A DNA stretch of 64,000 nucleotides from Paraburkholderia fungorum (GTDB lineage Bacteria; Pseudomonadota; Gammaproteobacteria; Burkholderiales; Burkholderiaceae), in the NCBI RefSeq assembly GCF_900099835.1, contig NZ_FNKP01000001.1, forward strand, positions 3,573,557-3,637,556, given 5' to 3'. The position numbers and the translations under genes are program-made. Below the pieces are notes generated by a model. The model worked only from the letters and a program-made list of their open reading frames with translations, was not told where the DNA came from and searched no databases. Shown one piece after another: positions 1-6,861 of the stretch (position 1 is its first letter; the number at the start of each line of letters is the position of its first letter).

Positions 1-2
1 CC

Positions 3-83
3 GGCAACATCAAGAAATATCCCGAAATACCCGACAACAACTCGAAAGCATTTGCGAAGCGGGCGGGCTGTTCCGCCCTTTGA
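3..83 (+). CDS. possible 3' end of an upstream gene (partial, hypothetical)
   Basis: An open frame runs from the left edge and closes with TGA at 81-83, giving a 26-residue C-terminus that ends in ...KRAGCSAL. The third codon positions are mostly G/C, as in real genes here, but the piece is too short to identify. It may equally be non-coding. I see nothing else in the first 168 bases. Confidence 0.2.
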   Translation, partial: GNIKKYPEIPDNNSKAFAKRAGCSAL

Positions 84-168
84 AAATGCCGCCTGGCGGC
101 GACGATAGTCGTGCGGGCCGTACCACGTGCGGTCCGCATGTCATTCACTGCTACAGGACTCTCCGCAC

Positions 169-630
169 ATGTCATCCGATCGCCGCTCCTCTGCTTTGAT
201 CCAGCGCCTTGCGCTGGCTTTCGGCTCCGCCCTGCTGCTCACCTGTGCCGCGCAGGCAGCGCAAGCCGCTCAATCGGCCGAGCCCGCCGACGTTTGCCCC
301 GCGCTCAAACACATCGTCGACGCCACCGATTTCAAGCAGTTGCAATCGCAACCTGACGCGCGCCTGCCGGGCGTCGCAAACGGCGACGACTGCAACTCCA
401 GCAAGCATTCCTACGATTGCCACTGGCGCGCGCACTGGCAGGCCGACGGCGTGATCAACGATCCGCTCGAGGAAATCGGCGCCGATATCGCCGCGTGCTT
501 CCCGAATGTCGTGCACGACGTCAACACGCCGACGCGTCAGCATTTCATCGTGAAGACGGACGACCGCCGGGTCAGCGTCACCGCAAGCGTTCAGGGACAA
601 AACGAATTGCGCCTGCGCGTGGTTCGCTAA
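169..630 (+). CDS. small exported protein of unknown function
   Basis: A 153-residue protein with a clear Sec signal peptide: basic N-terminus, hydrophobic stretch at about residues 11-27, and an AQA-type cleavage region. The mature part has four cysteines (following A-D-V, D-D, Y-D and A-A), enough for two disulfides, and no recognisable catalytic motif. I chose the ATG at 169 because AGGA lies 11 nt upstream and the signal peptide then starts at the N-terminus; an in-frame ATG at 127 would add 14 residues. The product is probably periplasmic. The family is not recognised. Confidence 0.6.
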   Translation: MSSDRRSSALIQRLALAFGSALLLTCAAQAAQAAQSAEPADVCPALKHIVDATDFKQLQSQPDARLPGVANGDDCNSSKHSYDCHWRAHWQADGVINDPLEEIGADIAACFPNVVHDVNTPTRQHFIVKTDDRRVSVTASVQGQNELRLRVVR

Positions 631-807
631 TTTCACGCTGAGTTCGCGTTCAGTTCGCGCCGACCTGGCGCTGACTTTACGCAAAACCTGTCGCTGAAAA
701 CGGCGCTAATCCGTCGCCAACACGGCGCCGAAACGCAGTCCTGAACGCTGCAAACGCTGTCGTCCGCTGCGATCCCGCTTCCTTTGACCGCCACCAGGCA
801 ACGCCTC

Positions 808-1449
808 ATGACCTTCATGCCGAGCATCCACGCTTACGCTTTCACGCGAGTCCCACGGACTGCATGGGTCATGTTGCGGCGGCCCTGCGCGTGGCTGGCC
901 ATAGCCGGCACGCTCGCGTTCGGGCTGAACGGTTGCGCATGGACGCTGATCTCGGCCGCCGACGCAACCGGTTCGGTGATTCAGGCGGGTTACGCGATCG
1001 CCGCCAACTATTCGTCGCCGACGTTCGTCAACGGCCAGCCGGCCGATCTGCATCACGTGTGCATCGAGGTGAACCCGGCGGTGTCGGTCGGCGATTTCGT
1101 GCCGTCGCTGCAAATGGCGCTCGGCCATCGTGGAATTCGTTCGGATGTCTACAATCCGGGCACCTCACCCGCTGGCTGCGAGGCGCGTCTCGTCTACAAC
1201 GCCGCGATCGACTACGGCCGCCGCTCGTTCAGCGACGAATCGATCCAGTATCTGTCGATCATCGACCTGACGTTGATCCAGGACGGCCGTATTCTCGTCA
1301 CCGCACGCTATCAAACGGGCGGCCTCAACACCGACCGCTTCTCGTCGGCATCGACCAAACTCACCGGTCTGATCGACCGGATGGTGGTCGACAAAAAGGC
1401 ATTCACGCCGGTCCCCCCGCAAACCATTCAGACGTCGCAGGCCAATTAA
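808..1449 (+). CDS. Sbal_3080-like lipoprotein
   Basis: The protein carries a lipoprotein signal ending in a lipobox (L-N-G-C) and a mature region resembling the Sbal_3080 family of small lipoproteins: a V-C-I-E-x-N-P start, a central G-C-E-A-R-L-x-Y strand, then alternating strands ending in an L-I-D-R-M helix. Its function is unknown. The start is uncertain. ATG 808 is given, but ATG 871 would make a more normal 22-residue signal peptide (MLRRP...LNGC), and TTG 784 is also open. It precedes an orphan response regulator on the same strand by 92 bp, so the two may be co-regulated. The family assignment is from memory of the pattern. Confidence 0.6.
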   Translation: MTFMPSIHAYAFTRVPRTAWVMLRRPCAWLAIAGTLAFGLNGCAWTLISAADATGSVIQAGYAIAANYSSPTFVNGQPADLHHVCIEVNPAVSVGDFVPSLQMALGHRGIRSDVYNPGTSPAGCEARLVYNAAIDYGRRSFSDESIQYLSIIDLTLIQDGRILVTARYQTGGLNTDRFSSASTKLTGLIDRMVVDKKAFTPVPPQTIQTSQAN

Positions 1450-1456
1450 GTTCGCA

Positions 1457-1476
1457 GTTTGCTTGCTTTGTCTTAC
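1457..1476 (-). promoter_or_regulatory. candidate response-regulator site (GTAAG-N5-GCAAG-N-AAAC)
   Basis: Read on the minus strand this is GTAAG ACAAA GCAAG C AAAC: two similar pentamers with 10-bp spacing. It matches 13 of 20 positions of the site upstream of the second regulator gene (4519-4538). It lies 65 bp before the ATG of the first response regulator. Ten-base-pair phased direct repeats are typical of OmpR/PhoB-family binding sites. The function is inferred. Confidence 0.35.
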
Positions 1477-1541
1477 GCGGGAAAGGATTCGAAAGCGTCA
1501 TGCGCTTTGCTCCGCGCGTGAGGATCACTAAGATGGCCTGA

Positions 1542-2279
1542 ATGAACCAATCCATCCTGGTCGTCGACGACGACCCCGTCGTACGAGAGCTCGTCAGCGA
1601 ATATCTGCAGGGACGCGGCTTTAAAGTCACCACGCTCGAACACGGCGTGGCGCTTCAGCGCGCGTTGCAGGAAGAGCGTCCCGCGCTGATCGTGCTCGAT
1701 ATCATGATGCCGGAACTCGACGGCATCAGTGCGCTGCGCGCATTGCGCGTCGCGGGCGACGATATTCCCGTGATTCTATTGACGGCGCGTGCCGACCCGA
1801 TCGACCGCGTGATCGGTCTCGAACTCGGTGCCGACGATTATCTCGGCAAACCCTTCGAACCGAGCGAACTGGTCGCGCGCATCCGCACGGTGCTGCGCCG
1901 TCGCGGCACGATTGCGCCGAGCGCGCCTGAACAGCGTGCACCCTACCGTTTCGGGCATTTCGAAGTGAATTTCCCGGCGCGCGAACTGCGCCGCGACGGC
2001 GAACGCATTTCGCTGCGTTCCAGCGAATTCGCAATGCTCAAGGTGTTCGTCACGCACGCGATGACCGTGCTCACGCGCGCGCAGTTGCTGGAGAAATTGC
2101 ACGGCAACAGCGAGGCGCATCGCAATCGCAGCCTTGATGTGTCGATCTGGCGATTGCGCCGGCTAATCGAGGTAGACCCGTCCGAACCGCGTTACGTGCA
2201 GACCGTCTGGGGACGCGGTTACGTGTTCGTGCCGGACGGCGAGATCGGCGCGGCTGAGCGGAGTGGCACACTGGCCTGA
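1542..2279 (+). CDS. OmpR-family response regulator (orphan)
   Basis: A 245-residue two-domain regulator. The receiver domain (about 1-120) has acidic residues D10/D11, phospho-acceptor D53 in V-L-D-I-M-M-P, a Thr in L-L-T-A-R, and the Lys of G-K-P-F. A winged-helix trans_reg_C domain (about 130-230) ends in the usual Y-V-Q-T-V-W-G-R-G-Y-V-F. It should bind DNA as a phosphorylated dimer. No kinase gene adjoins it, but a very similar regulator with a kinase lies 2.3 kb downstream and may share that kinase (inference). The ATG has no Shine-Dalgarno sequence and a TAAGAT -10-like box ends 7 bp before it, so the mRNA may be leaderless. Confidence 0.9.
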   Translation: MNQSILVVDDDPVVRELVSEYLQGRGFKVTTLEHGVALQRALQEERPALIVLDIMMPELDGISALRALRVAGDDIPVILLTARADPIDRVIGLELGADDYLGKPFEPSELVARIRTVLRRRGTIAPSAPEQRAPYRFGHFEVNFPARELRRDGERISLRSSEFAMLKVFVTHAMTVLTRAQLLEKLHGNSEAHRNRSLDVSIWRLRRLIEVDPSEPRYVQTVWGRGYVFVPDGEIGAAERSGTLA

Positions 2280-2338
2280 AGCACCGTCCTCACGGCATGC
2301 GGCGCGTGAATTCACCTGCATCAACACACCATTCGACG

Positions 2339-2378
2339 TGGGCGTTGCTTCATAGACCGAAGCAACGCCCATTTTCTC
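2339..2378 (+). terminator. Rho-independent terminator after the first response regulator
   Basis: A 13-bp perfect stem (TGGGCGTTGCTTC, a 7-nt loop, GAAGCAACGCCCA) is followed by TTTTCTCTT. It sits between the plus-strand regulator and the convergent flgH. Confidence 0.8.
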
Positions 2379-2385
2379 TTGAGCG

Positions 2386-3054
2386 TCAGAAAGTCAGCAC
2401 GCTCATGAACATTCTTTGCAGCCAGCCCATCGTGGTGGAATCGGACACCATCCCCACGCCGGCCTGCTCGATGCGCGCGTTCGCGACCTTGCTCGACTCG
2501 ACGTAATTGCCCGATTCGATGTCCTTCGGATTGACGATGCCTGAGAGCCGCAAGCGATCGCGGTTGCCGCTTTGCGAAATCACTTTCTCTCCCGACACCA
2601 CCAGGTTGCCGGTCGGCATCGTGCCGATCACGGTGACGGCGAGCGTGCCGGTCATCGCGCTGGTATCGGTAATGTTGCCCTGCCCGGCGTAAGTCGTGGA
2701 CGCCGAGCCGATATTGAACAGCCTCGCGAGTCGCGCGGCCGCGTTGGTCGATTGATCGGCGGCGGTGGCGGTAATGCTGCTCGAACGGCTCGCCGCAGCC
2801 GTCGCGCTGTTGTTGCCGTTATATGACTCCGACAGCACGATCGTCAGCACGTCGCCGATATGTTGCGCGCGTGGCGTTTCATACATCAGCAACGTCTGTC
2901 CGGCCTGATAGATCGCGCCTTGCGTGTTGATGTTCAACGGCGTGGACGCGAGCGGCGGCGCCATCGGCGTTTCGACGATGGAATCCGAATGGCTCGCGCA
3001 GGCCGCCAGCCAGAACGTGGCGCCGAGCGCGACAGTAAGACGTAGCGCAGTCAT
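2386..3054 (-). CDS. flgH: FlgH-like flagellar L-ring lipoprotein (isolated copy)
   Basis: This 222-residue protein has a lipoprotein signal with the lipobox L-A-A-C and a FlgH-type body: a P-P-x-A-S-T-P segment, then Q-H-I-G-D-V-L-T-I-V-L-S-E, a Ser/Ala-rich stretch, and the C-terminal sequence S-G-I-V-N-P-K-D-I. FlgH forms the outer-membrane L ring of the flagellar basal body. Length is normal. AAGGAG lies 7 nt before the ATG. Oddly, no other flagellar gene (flgG, flgI, flgA) is nearby; the upstream same-strand genes are small exported proteins. It may be a second copy or a protein reused for another envelope ring. The family call is strong; a flagellar role here is not shown. Confidence 0.8.
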   Translation of the reverse strand: MTALRLTVALGATFWLAACASHSDSIVETPMAPPLASTPLNINTQGAIYQAGQTLLMYETPRAQHIGDVLTIVLSESYNGNNSATAAASRSSSITATAADQSTNAAARLARLFNIGSASTTYAGQGNITDTSAMTGTLAVTVIGTMPTGNLVVSGEKVISQSGNRDRLRLSGIVNPKDIESGNYVESSKVANARIEQAGVGMVSDSTTMGWLQRMFMSVLTF

Positions 3055-3106
3055 GCATGCTCCTTGGCCCGATGGGCCGGGTTCGTACGGACACGGTTCA
3101 TCAACA

Positions 3107-3784
3107 TCAACCAGCCTCGGCGCCGCTTGCCTGCCATTGCCGCACGACCGACTTCACCCAGGTATCCGTGCCTTTCAGCAGATAGGTGAGCGTGCCGTTG
3201 CGGCTGCCCGGCAGGAAGCACAACGTGATCGAGCTCACCGCGTTTTCCCAGATATAGGTCGGCAACACGCCCATTGACGCGTTCTGCGTCGCGAGACGTG
3301 GCGGCCCATATCGACCTGCAAGTGCATTGCGCAGATCTTCGGCGGTGATCTCGTCGATTAAAAAAGAAATCTCGTACAGACGCAGCGCGCTTTGCCCGTC
3401 GATCCGCGCAAAACGCAGCACGTGTTCCAGCGCGGGTGCGCCGTCGACCACGGCCTGCGAGGCAGTCCAATGGTCGTCCGTGCGATGCGCCCAGCGGCAC
3501 GCGACGGTCAGGCTGTCATGCGATTTCAGCCGCATGCCGAGCGCGCCCGCCTGCACGTCCGTCTCGCAGACGGGCACGCTGTCCGGTGGCGTCGCCCGCA
3601 CCTTCGAGCCGGCGCGGAAATCGTCCAGCGTGATGCCAAGCGGGACGCCGCGAAAATCGAAGGGCGCATCTCTCGACACCGCACTCGCCGCCTTCGCCTG
3701 ACGCGCGACGGGTTGCGCCTGCACGGCCATCGGGATGAGGCCGCCAAGCAGCGCCAGGGCGCAGGCAGTCCGTTTGAGAGTCAT
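3107..3784 (-). CDS. exported protein of unknown function
   Basis: A 225-residue protein whose signal peptide (MTLKRTACALALLGG..., cleavage near A-V-Q-A-Q at about residue 24) predicts a periplasmic location. The mature part begins with F-D-F-R-G-V-P-L-G-I-T-L-D-D-F, a pattern seen in periplasmic proteins that monitor or bind ligands, and contains three well-spaced cysteines (V-C-E-T, V-A-C-R-W, L-C-F-L-P). No catalytic motif is recognised. Its ATG lies 2 bp after the stop of the lipoprotein gene upstream, so the two are co-translated; flgH follows 52 bp downstream. An upstream in-frame extension exists but is arginine-rich and lacks a signal peptide, so I rejected it. Confidence 0.65.
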   Translation of the reverse strand: MTLKRTACALALLGGLIPMAVQAQPVARQAKAASAVSRDAPFDFRGVPLGITLDDFRAGSKVRATPPDSVPVCETDVQAGALGMRLKSHDSLTVACRWAHRTDDHWTASQAVVDGAPALEHVLRFARIDGQSALRLYEISFLIDEITAEDLRNALAGRYGPPRLATQNASMGVLPTYIWENAVSSITLCFLPGSRNGTLTYLLKGTDTWVKSVVRQWQASGAEAG

Positions 3785-3786
3785 GA

Positions 3787-3984
3787 TCAGTCGATCGCCG
3801 ACGCACATGCGTTGAACGGCGTGGCCGCCGCATGGCCCACGACCGGGATGATGTCCGCCGCGGCCGCAGTCAGCCGGCACGGCAGCGCAACGACGCCGCA
3901 GCCGCCGAGCGGCAGCAGCGTCGCGCCGAGCGTCAACCACGCAACGACACGTATCAGGCGTTCAGATGTTCTCGAGGTCGACAC
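3787..3984 (-). CDS. small lipoprotein, DUF6726-like
   Basis: A 65-residue protein. A hydrophobic segment ends in the lipobox L-G-G-C, followed by G-V-V-A-L-P-C-R-L-T-A and V-V-G-H-A-A-A-x-P-x-x-A-C-A. This resembles the short DUF6726 lipoproteins of betaproteobacteria, whose function is unknown. The start is GTG with AGAGG 5-6 nt upstream. It is tightly coupled to the exported-protein gene that follows. The protein should be anchored to a membrane by its lipid, leaving only about 35 residues exposed. Confidence 0.6.
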   Translation of the reverse strand: MSTSRTSERLIRVVAWLTLGATLLPLGGCGVVALPCRLTAAAADIIPVVGHAAATPFNACASAID

Positions 3985-3999
3985 AAGGGCCTCTTGGGA

Positions 4000-4167
4000 T
4001 CAGGCAGTCGTATTGACGTTATGACCGACGAGCCCGGTGGGCAGCGACGGAGTCGCGGTAGCCTTGGGCGTCGTGGCAACCGGATTGCTCGGCGCGGCAG
4101 GCTTTGCCGCCGGCTTTGGGGTCAACCCAGGAAGAGCGGTTGAAGTGAGAGTGTTGCTAATAGTCAT
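4000..4167 (-). CDS. short Pro/Ala/Thr-rich peptide, hypothetical
   Basis: A possible 55-residue product (MTISNTLTSTALPG...) dominated by Pro, Ala, Thr and Lys, with no hydrophobic segment or motif. The ATG at 4167 is preceded by GAGG at 5-6 nt, which favours a real gene over the in-frame ATG at 4200. It leads the minus-strand run lipoprotein - exported protein - flgH, separated from the next gene by 15 bp. It could be a small intrinsically disordered protein or a leader peptide. Function unknown. Confidence 0.4.
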   Translation of the reverse strand: MTISNTLTSTALPGLTPKPAAKPAAPSNPVATTPKATATPSLPTGLVGHNVNTTA

Positions 4168-4578
4168 GAGAACCTCGCATGGCGCTGGATTGTGATTCAC
4201 GCCGCATGCTGTCGGCCCAGCGCATCAGGCGGAGAGAGCTTCGGCGTACGACGCAATGAACTGCACGACGAATCATCTCTCTGCCTGTTCGCGAGTAATG
4301 CACGAAGAAAAGCGCGCTTTCCGGCAGTTCTTACGACCCATTGCGAGGAATTGCTTCGGGTTCCCAATTCACCCAAAATATTTCATCGGACAAATTCAGG
4401 TGCTCCGGGACGGATGCGCGCGAGCTTCCGCGAGGGTCCGTCCGGATTCGTTGAAATATGCTGTGAGCCTTGAACGGCGGGCCTTACACGCGGGTCGGCG
4501 TGATTGGCGCGAGGGATCGTAAGTGTTGGTAAGAAAACTGGGAAGCGCGTGTCACGCGGACCAGCTTAAAATTTCGGC
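4168..4578. other. 411-bp divergent intergenic region
   Basis: This separates the minus-strand small-gene run from the second response regulator. Short open frames inside it lack ribosome binding sites and have uneven codon use, so I do not call genes. It contains the GTAAG repeat at 4519-4538 and a TTAAAAT -10-like box (4566-4572) just before the regulator ATG. Otherwise I see nothing. Confidence 0.5.
4519..4538 (+). promoter_or_regulatory. candidate response-regulator site (GTAAG-N5-GTAAG-AAAAC)
   Basis: A perfect GTAAG direct repeat with 10-bp spacing, followed by AAAAC. A near-identical copy occurs at 7906-7925. It lies about 28 bp before the -10-like box of the second response-regulator gene, a position suited to activation, so autoregulation is a reasonable inference. 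Confidence 0.45.
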
Positions 4579-5319
4579 ATGAATCCACAGGTCCTTATCG
4601 TCGACGACGATCCGGTCGTACGCGATCTGCTATGCAAGTTTCTGCAATCGAACGGCTTCGACGCGTCCGTGCTGCACGACGGCACTCATCTCCAGCGCCG
4701 GCTCGAGCGTGAACGGCCGTCGGTCGTCGTGCTCGACATCATGATGCCCAACACCGACGGCCTGCGCGCGCTCACCGCGCTGCGCGCCGCCGGCGACGAC
4801 ATCCCGGTGATTTTCGTGACCGCGCGCGGCACGGTGGCCGATCGCATTGTCGGGCTCTCGCTCGGTGCGGACGACTATCTGACCAAGCCGTTCGATCCGC
4901 GCGAACTGCTCGCGCGCATCCACACGGTGTTGCGCCGCCGGGGTCCGTCCACGACCAGCGCGCCGGAAGCCCGCAAACGCTACAAGTTCGGCCCGTTCGA
5001 ACTCGACTTCGCGACCCGCTCGCTCACGCGCGACGACACCAAGCTGCCGTTGCGCGACAGTGAGTTCGCGCTCCTGAAGATCTTCGTCAACAATCCGTAC
5101 AAGGTGTTGTCGCGCGTGCTGATTCACGATCTCGTGCATCGCGACAATCTCGCGTTCCGCGACCGCAGCCTCGACGTGCCGATCTGGCGCCTGCGCCGCG
5201 TGATCGAAGACGATCCGTCCAACCCCTGCTACGTGCAAACGGTGCGCGGCAAAGGCTACGTCTTCGTACCCGACGCCGACGGCACGCCTTTCGCCGACGA
5301 GGCCCCGCCCAGCGCATGA
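4579..5319 (+). CDS. OmpR-family response regulator, paired with histidine kinase
   Basis: A 246-residue regulator closely similar to the one at 1542-2279. The receiver domain (about 1-120) has D10/D11, phospho-acceptor D53 in V-L-D-I-M-M-P, Thr in F-V-T-A-R, and Lys in T-K-P-F. The winged-helix effector domain (about 130-232) ends in Y-V-Q-T-V-R-G-K-G-Y-V-F. The stop overlaps the kinase start by 4 bp (ATGA), so this is a classic two-component operon. The ATG lacks a Shine-Dalgarno sequence and follows a TTAAAAT box by only 6 bp, so the transcript may be leaderless. The stimulus is not evident. Confidence 0.92.
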   Translation: MNPQVLIVDDDPVVRDLLCKFLQSNGFDASVLHDGTHLQRRLERERPSVVVLDIMMPNTDGLRALTALRAAGDDIPVIFVTARGTVADRIVGLSLGADDYLTKPFDPRELLARIHTVLRRRGPSTTSAPEARKRYKFGPFELDFATRSLTRDDTKLPLRDSEFALLKIFVNNPYKVLSRVLIHDLVHRDNLAFRDRSLDVPIWRLRRVIEDDPSNPCYVQTVRGKGYVFVPDADGTPFADEAPPSA

Positions 5320-6614
5320 AAAACCCGCTGAACACGCTGTTCGGCAGAATGGCGTTGCTGTCGGCGGCGGTGTTGTTTGCGATTCAGGCCGGCTGGTTCG
5401 TGCTGGTGATCATGCAGCCGCCGCGCCATGAAATCGACGGCTTTGCGCGTGGCCTTCTGCTGGTGCTGCAGGCCATCAACGGCGAGCCGGTGAAGGGCGC
5501 TGCCCTCGCGCCCGCCATGCGCGTGCATCTCGTGCCCACCTGGAACATGCCGGCGAGCGTGCATCTGCGCACGCCAACGGAACGTCCGCTGGTCGAACTG
5601 AGCCGGCAACTACGCGACAACCTGCCGATCGGTACGCAAATCGCCGTCGACGACGTGCGGCCGCCCCACATCTGGGTACTGTTCCCGGGCAAGTCGAATT
5701 GGGTGGTCGTGCCGGTCGACGTGCCACCGCGCCCGCGCTTTCTTGTCGAAGGCGCGTCGATGCTGCTTGCCGCGCTGATCCTGTCGCTGTTCGCGGTCTG
5801 GCAAATGCAACGGCCGCTATCACGCGTCGCCGACGCGGCTCGTGCGTTCGGTTCTGGTGGCCGTCCTGAACCGGTGACTGTGCAGGGTCCGCGAGAGTTG
5901 CGTGATCTGATCGGTTCGTTCAACGACATGATGCGTCGCCTGAACGAAGCCGGCGACGACCAGGCCGTGATGCTCGCGGGCGTCGCGCACGATCTGAAAG
6001 CGCCGCTCACGCGGCTCAAATTGCGCGCGAGCGTGCTGGTGGCGGAGAACGAGCGCGCGGGTCTGATTCGCGATGTCGACTCGCTGACCAACATCGTCCA
6101 GCAGTTTCTCGAATTCGCCGGTCAGTCCGCCGATGCCGGGCCGCCTGTCGAAGTCGACGAGTTCCTGCGCGAACAGTTTTCGTCCGGCGATGCGGCCAGC
6201 GATTCATCCGGCGACAGCAGCGACGCCCCGCTATTCACGCTCGATCTGCGCGCGGGCTCCGCGTTCGCACTGCCGCGCACGCTGCTCGACCGCCTCGTCA
6301 CGAATCTCGTCGACAACGCGCTCGAACACGGCGCGCCGCCGGTGGATATCAGCACGTCGCGAAACGACCGGCATTGGGTAATCAGCGTGCGCGATCGCGG
6401 CCCGGGCATTCCCGACGACCGCATCGCGGCGGCGATGAAGCCGTTCGTCCGGCTCGACGCGGCGCGCGGAGGCGAAGGTCATTGCGGGCTCGGTCTCGCG
6501 ATCGTCGCGCGGTTGGCGCACGATCGCGGCGGACGTTGTCACGTGCTCAATCATCCGCAAGGCGGTCTGGACGTGCGGATCGAATTGCCGGTGGCGCTAC
6601 CGCTGGCATGCTGA
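5316..6614 (+). CDS. membrane sensor histidine kinase, EnvZ-like architecture
   Basis: A 432-residue kinase. TM1 spans about 12-33, a periplasmic sensor of about 110 residues follows, TM2 spans about 146-164, and HAMP about 165-215. The H-box G-V-A-H-D-L-K-A-P has phospho-His H225; the N-box is L-V-T-N-L-V-D-N-A-L-E-H, then G1 D-R-G-P-G-I-P and G2 G-L-G-L-A-I-V. The product autophosphorylates and should transfer phosphate to the regulator encoded just upstream, with a possible second target in the orphan regulator at 1542-2279 (inference). The periplasmic domain has no recognised ligand motif. A strong terminator follows. Confidence 0.9.
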   Translation: MKNPLNTLFGRMALLSAAVLFAIQAGWFVLVIMQPPRHEIDGFARGLLLVLQAINGEPVKGAALAPAMRVHLVPTWNMPASVHLRTPTERPLVELSRQLRDNLPIGTQIAVDDVRPPHIWVLFPGKSNWVVVPVDVPPRPRFLVEGASMLLAALILSLFAVWQMQRPLSRVADAARAFGSGGRPEPVTVQGPRELRDLIGSFNDMMRRLNEAGDDQAVMLAGVAHDLKAPLTRLKLRASVLVAENERAGLIRDVDSLTNIVQQFLEFAGQSADAGPPVEVDEFLREQFSSGDAASDSSGDSSDAPLFTLDLRAGSAFALPRTLLDRLVTNLVDNALEHGAPPVDISTSRNDRHWVISVRDRGPGIPDDRIAAAMKPFVRLDAARGGEGHCGLGLAIVARLAHDRGGRCHVLNHPQGGLDVRIELPVALPLAC

Positions 6615-6729
6615 AGAAACGAAGGGAATGGAGAGGGAAACAGGCCACTTACGCAGCCTTACGGTGTGGCCTTTGACGAGTGGCGTGGCCTTATAGTCAG
6701 CACCGGCAACCTCGATGCCGCCCTTCTCA

Positions 6730-6762
6730 GTCCGCCCAGTTTTTTAGGGCGGACATTTTTTT
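6730..6762 (+). terminator. Rho-independent terminator after the kinase gene
   Basis: GTCCGCCC and GGGCGGAC form an 8-bp stem with a 9-nt loop, followed by seven T. It lies between the kinase and the convergent phosphatase gene. Confidence 0.85.
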
Positions 6763-6861
6763 GTCCGGGCTTTGTCTACGTTGTTCGGACTTCACGCGCC
6801 GCCGCATTTCATGGCGCTCGACGCCGCGCGAGATTCACCGCCTCGCGGCCAATCACACCAC

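Noticed and set aside
864..1541. Plus-strand open frame overlapping the Sbal_3080-like lipoprotein
   Set aside because: Arg-rich shadow composition; the other frame has a signal peptide, lipobox and family pattern.
4192..4522. Two overlapping plus-strand open frames in the intergenic region before the second regulator
   Set aside because: No ribosome binding site, uneven codon use, and they overlap each other in different frames; the stretch is better explained as control DNA.
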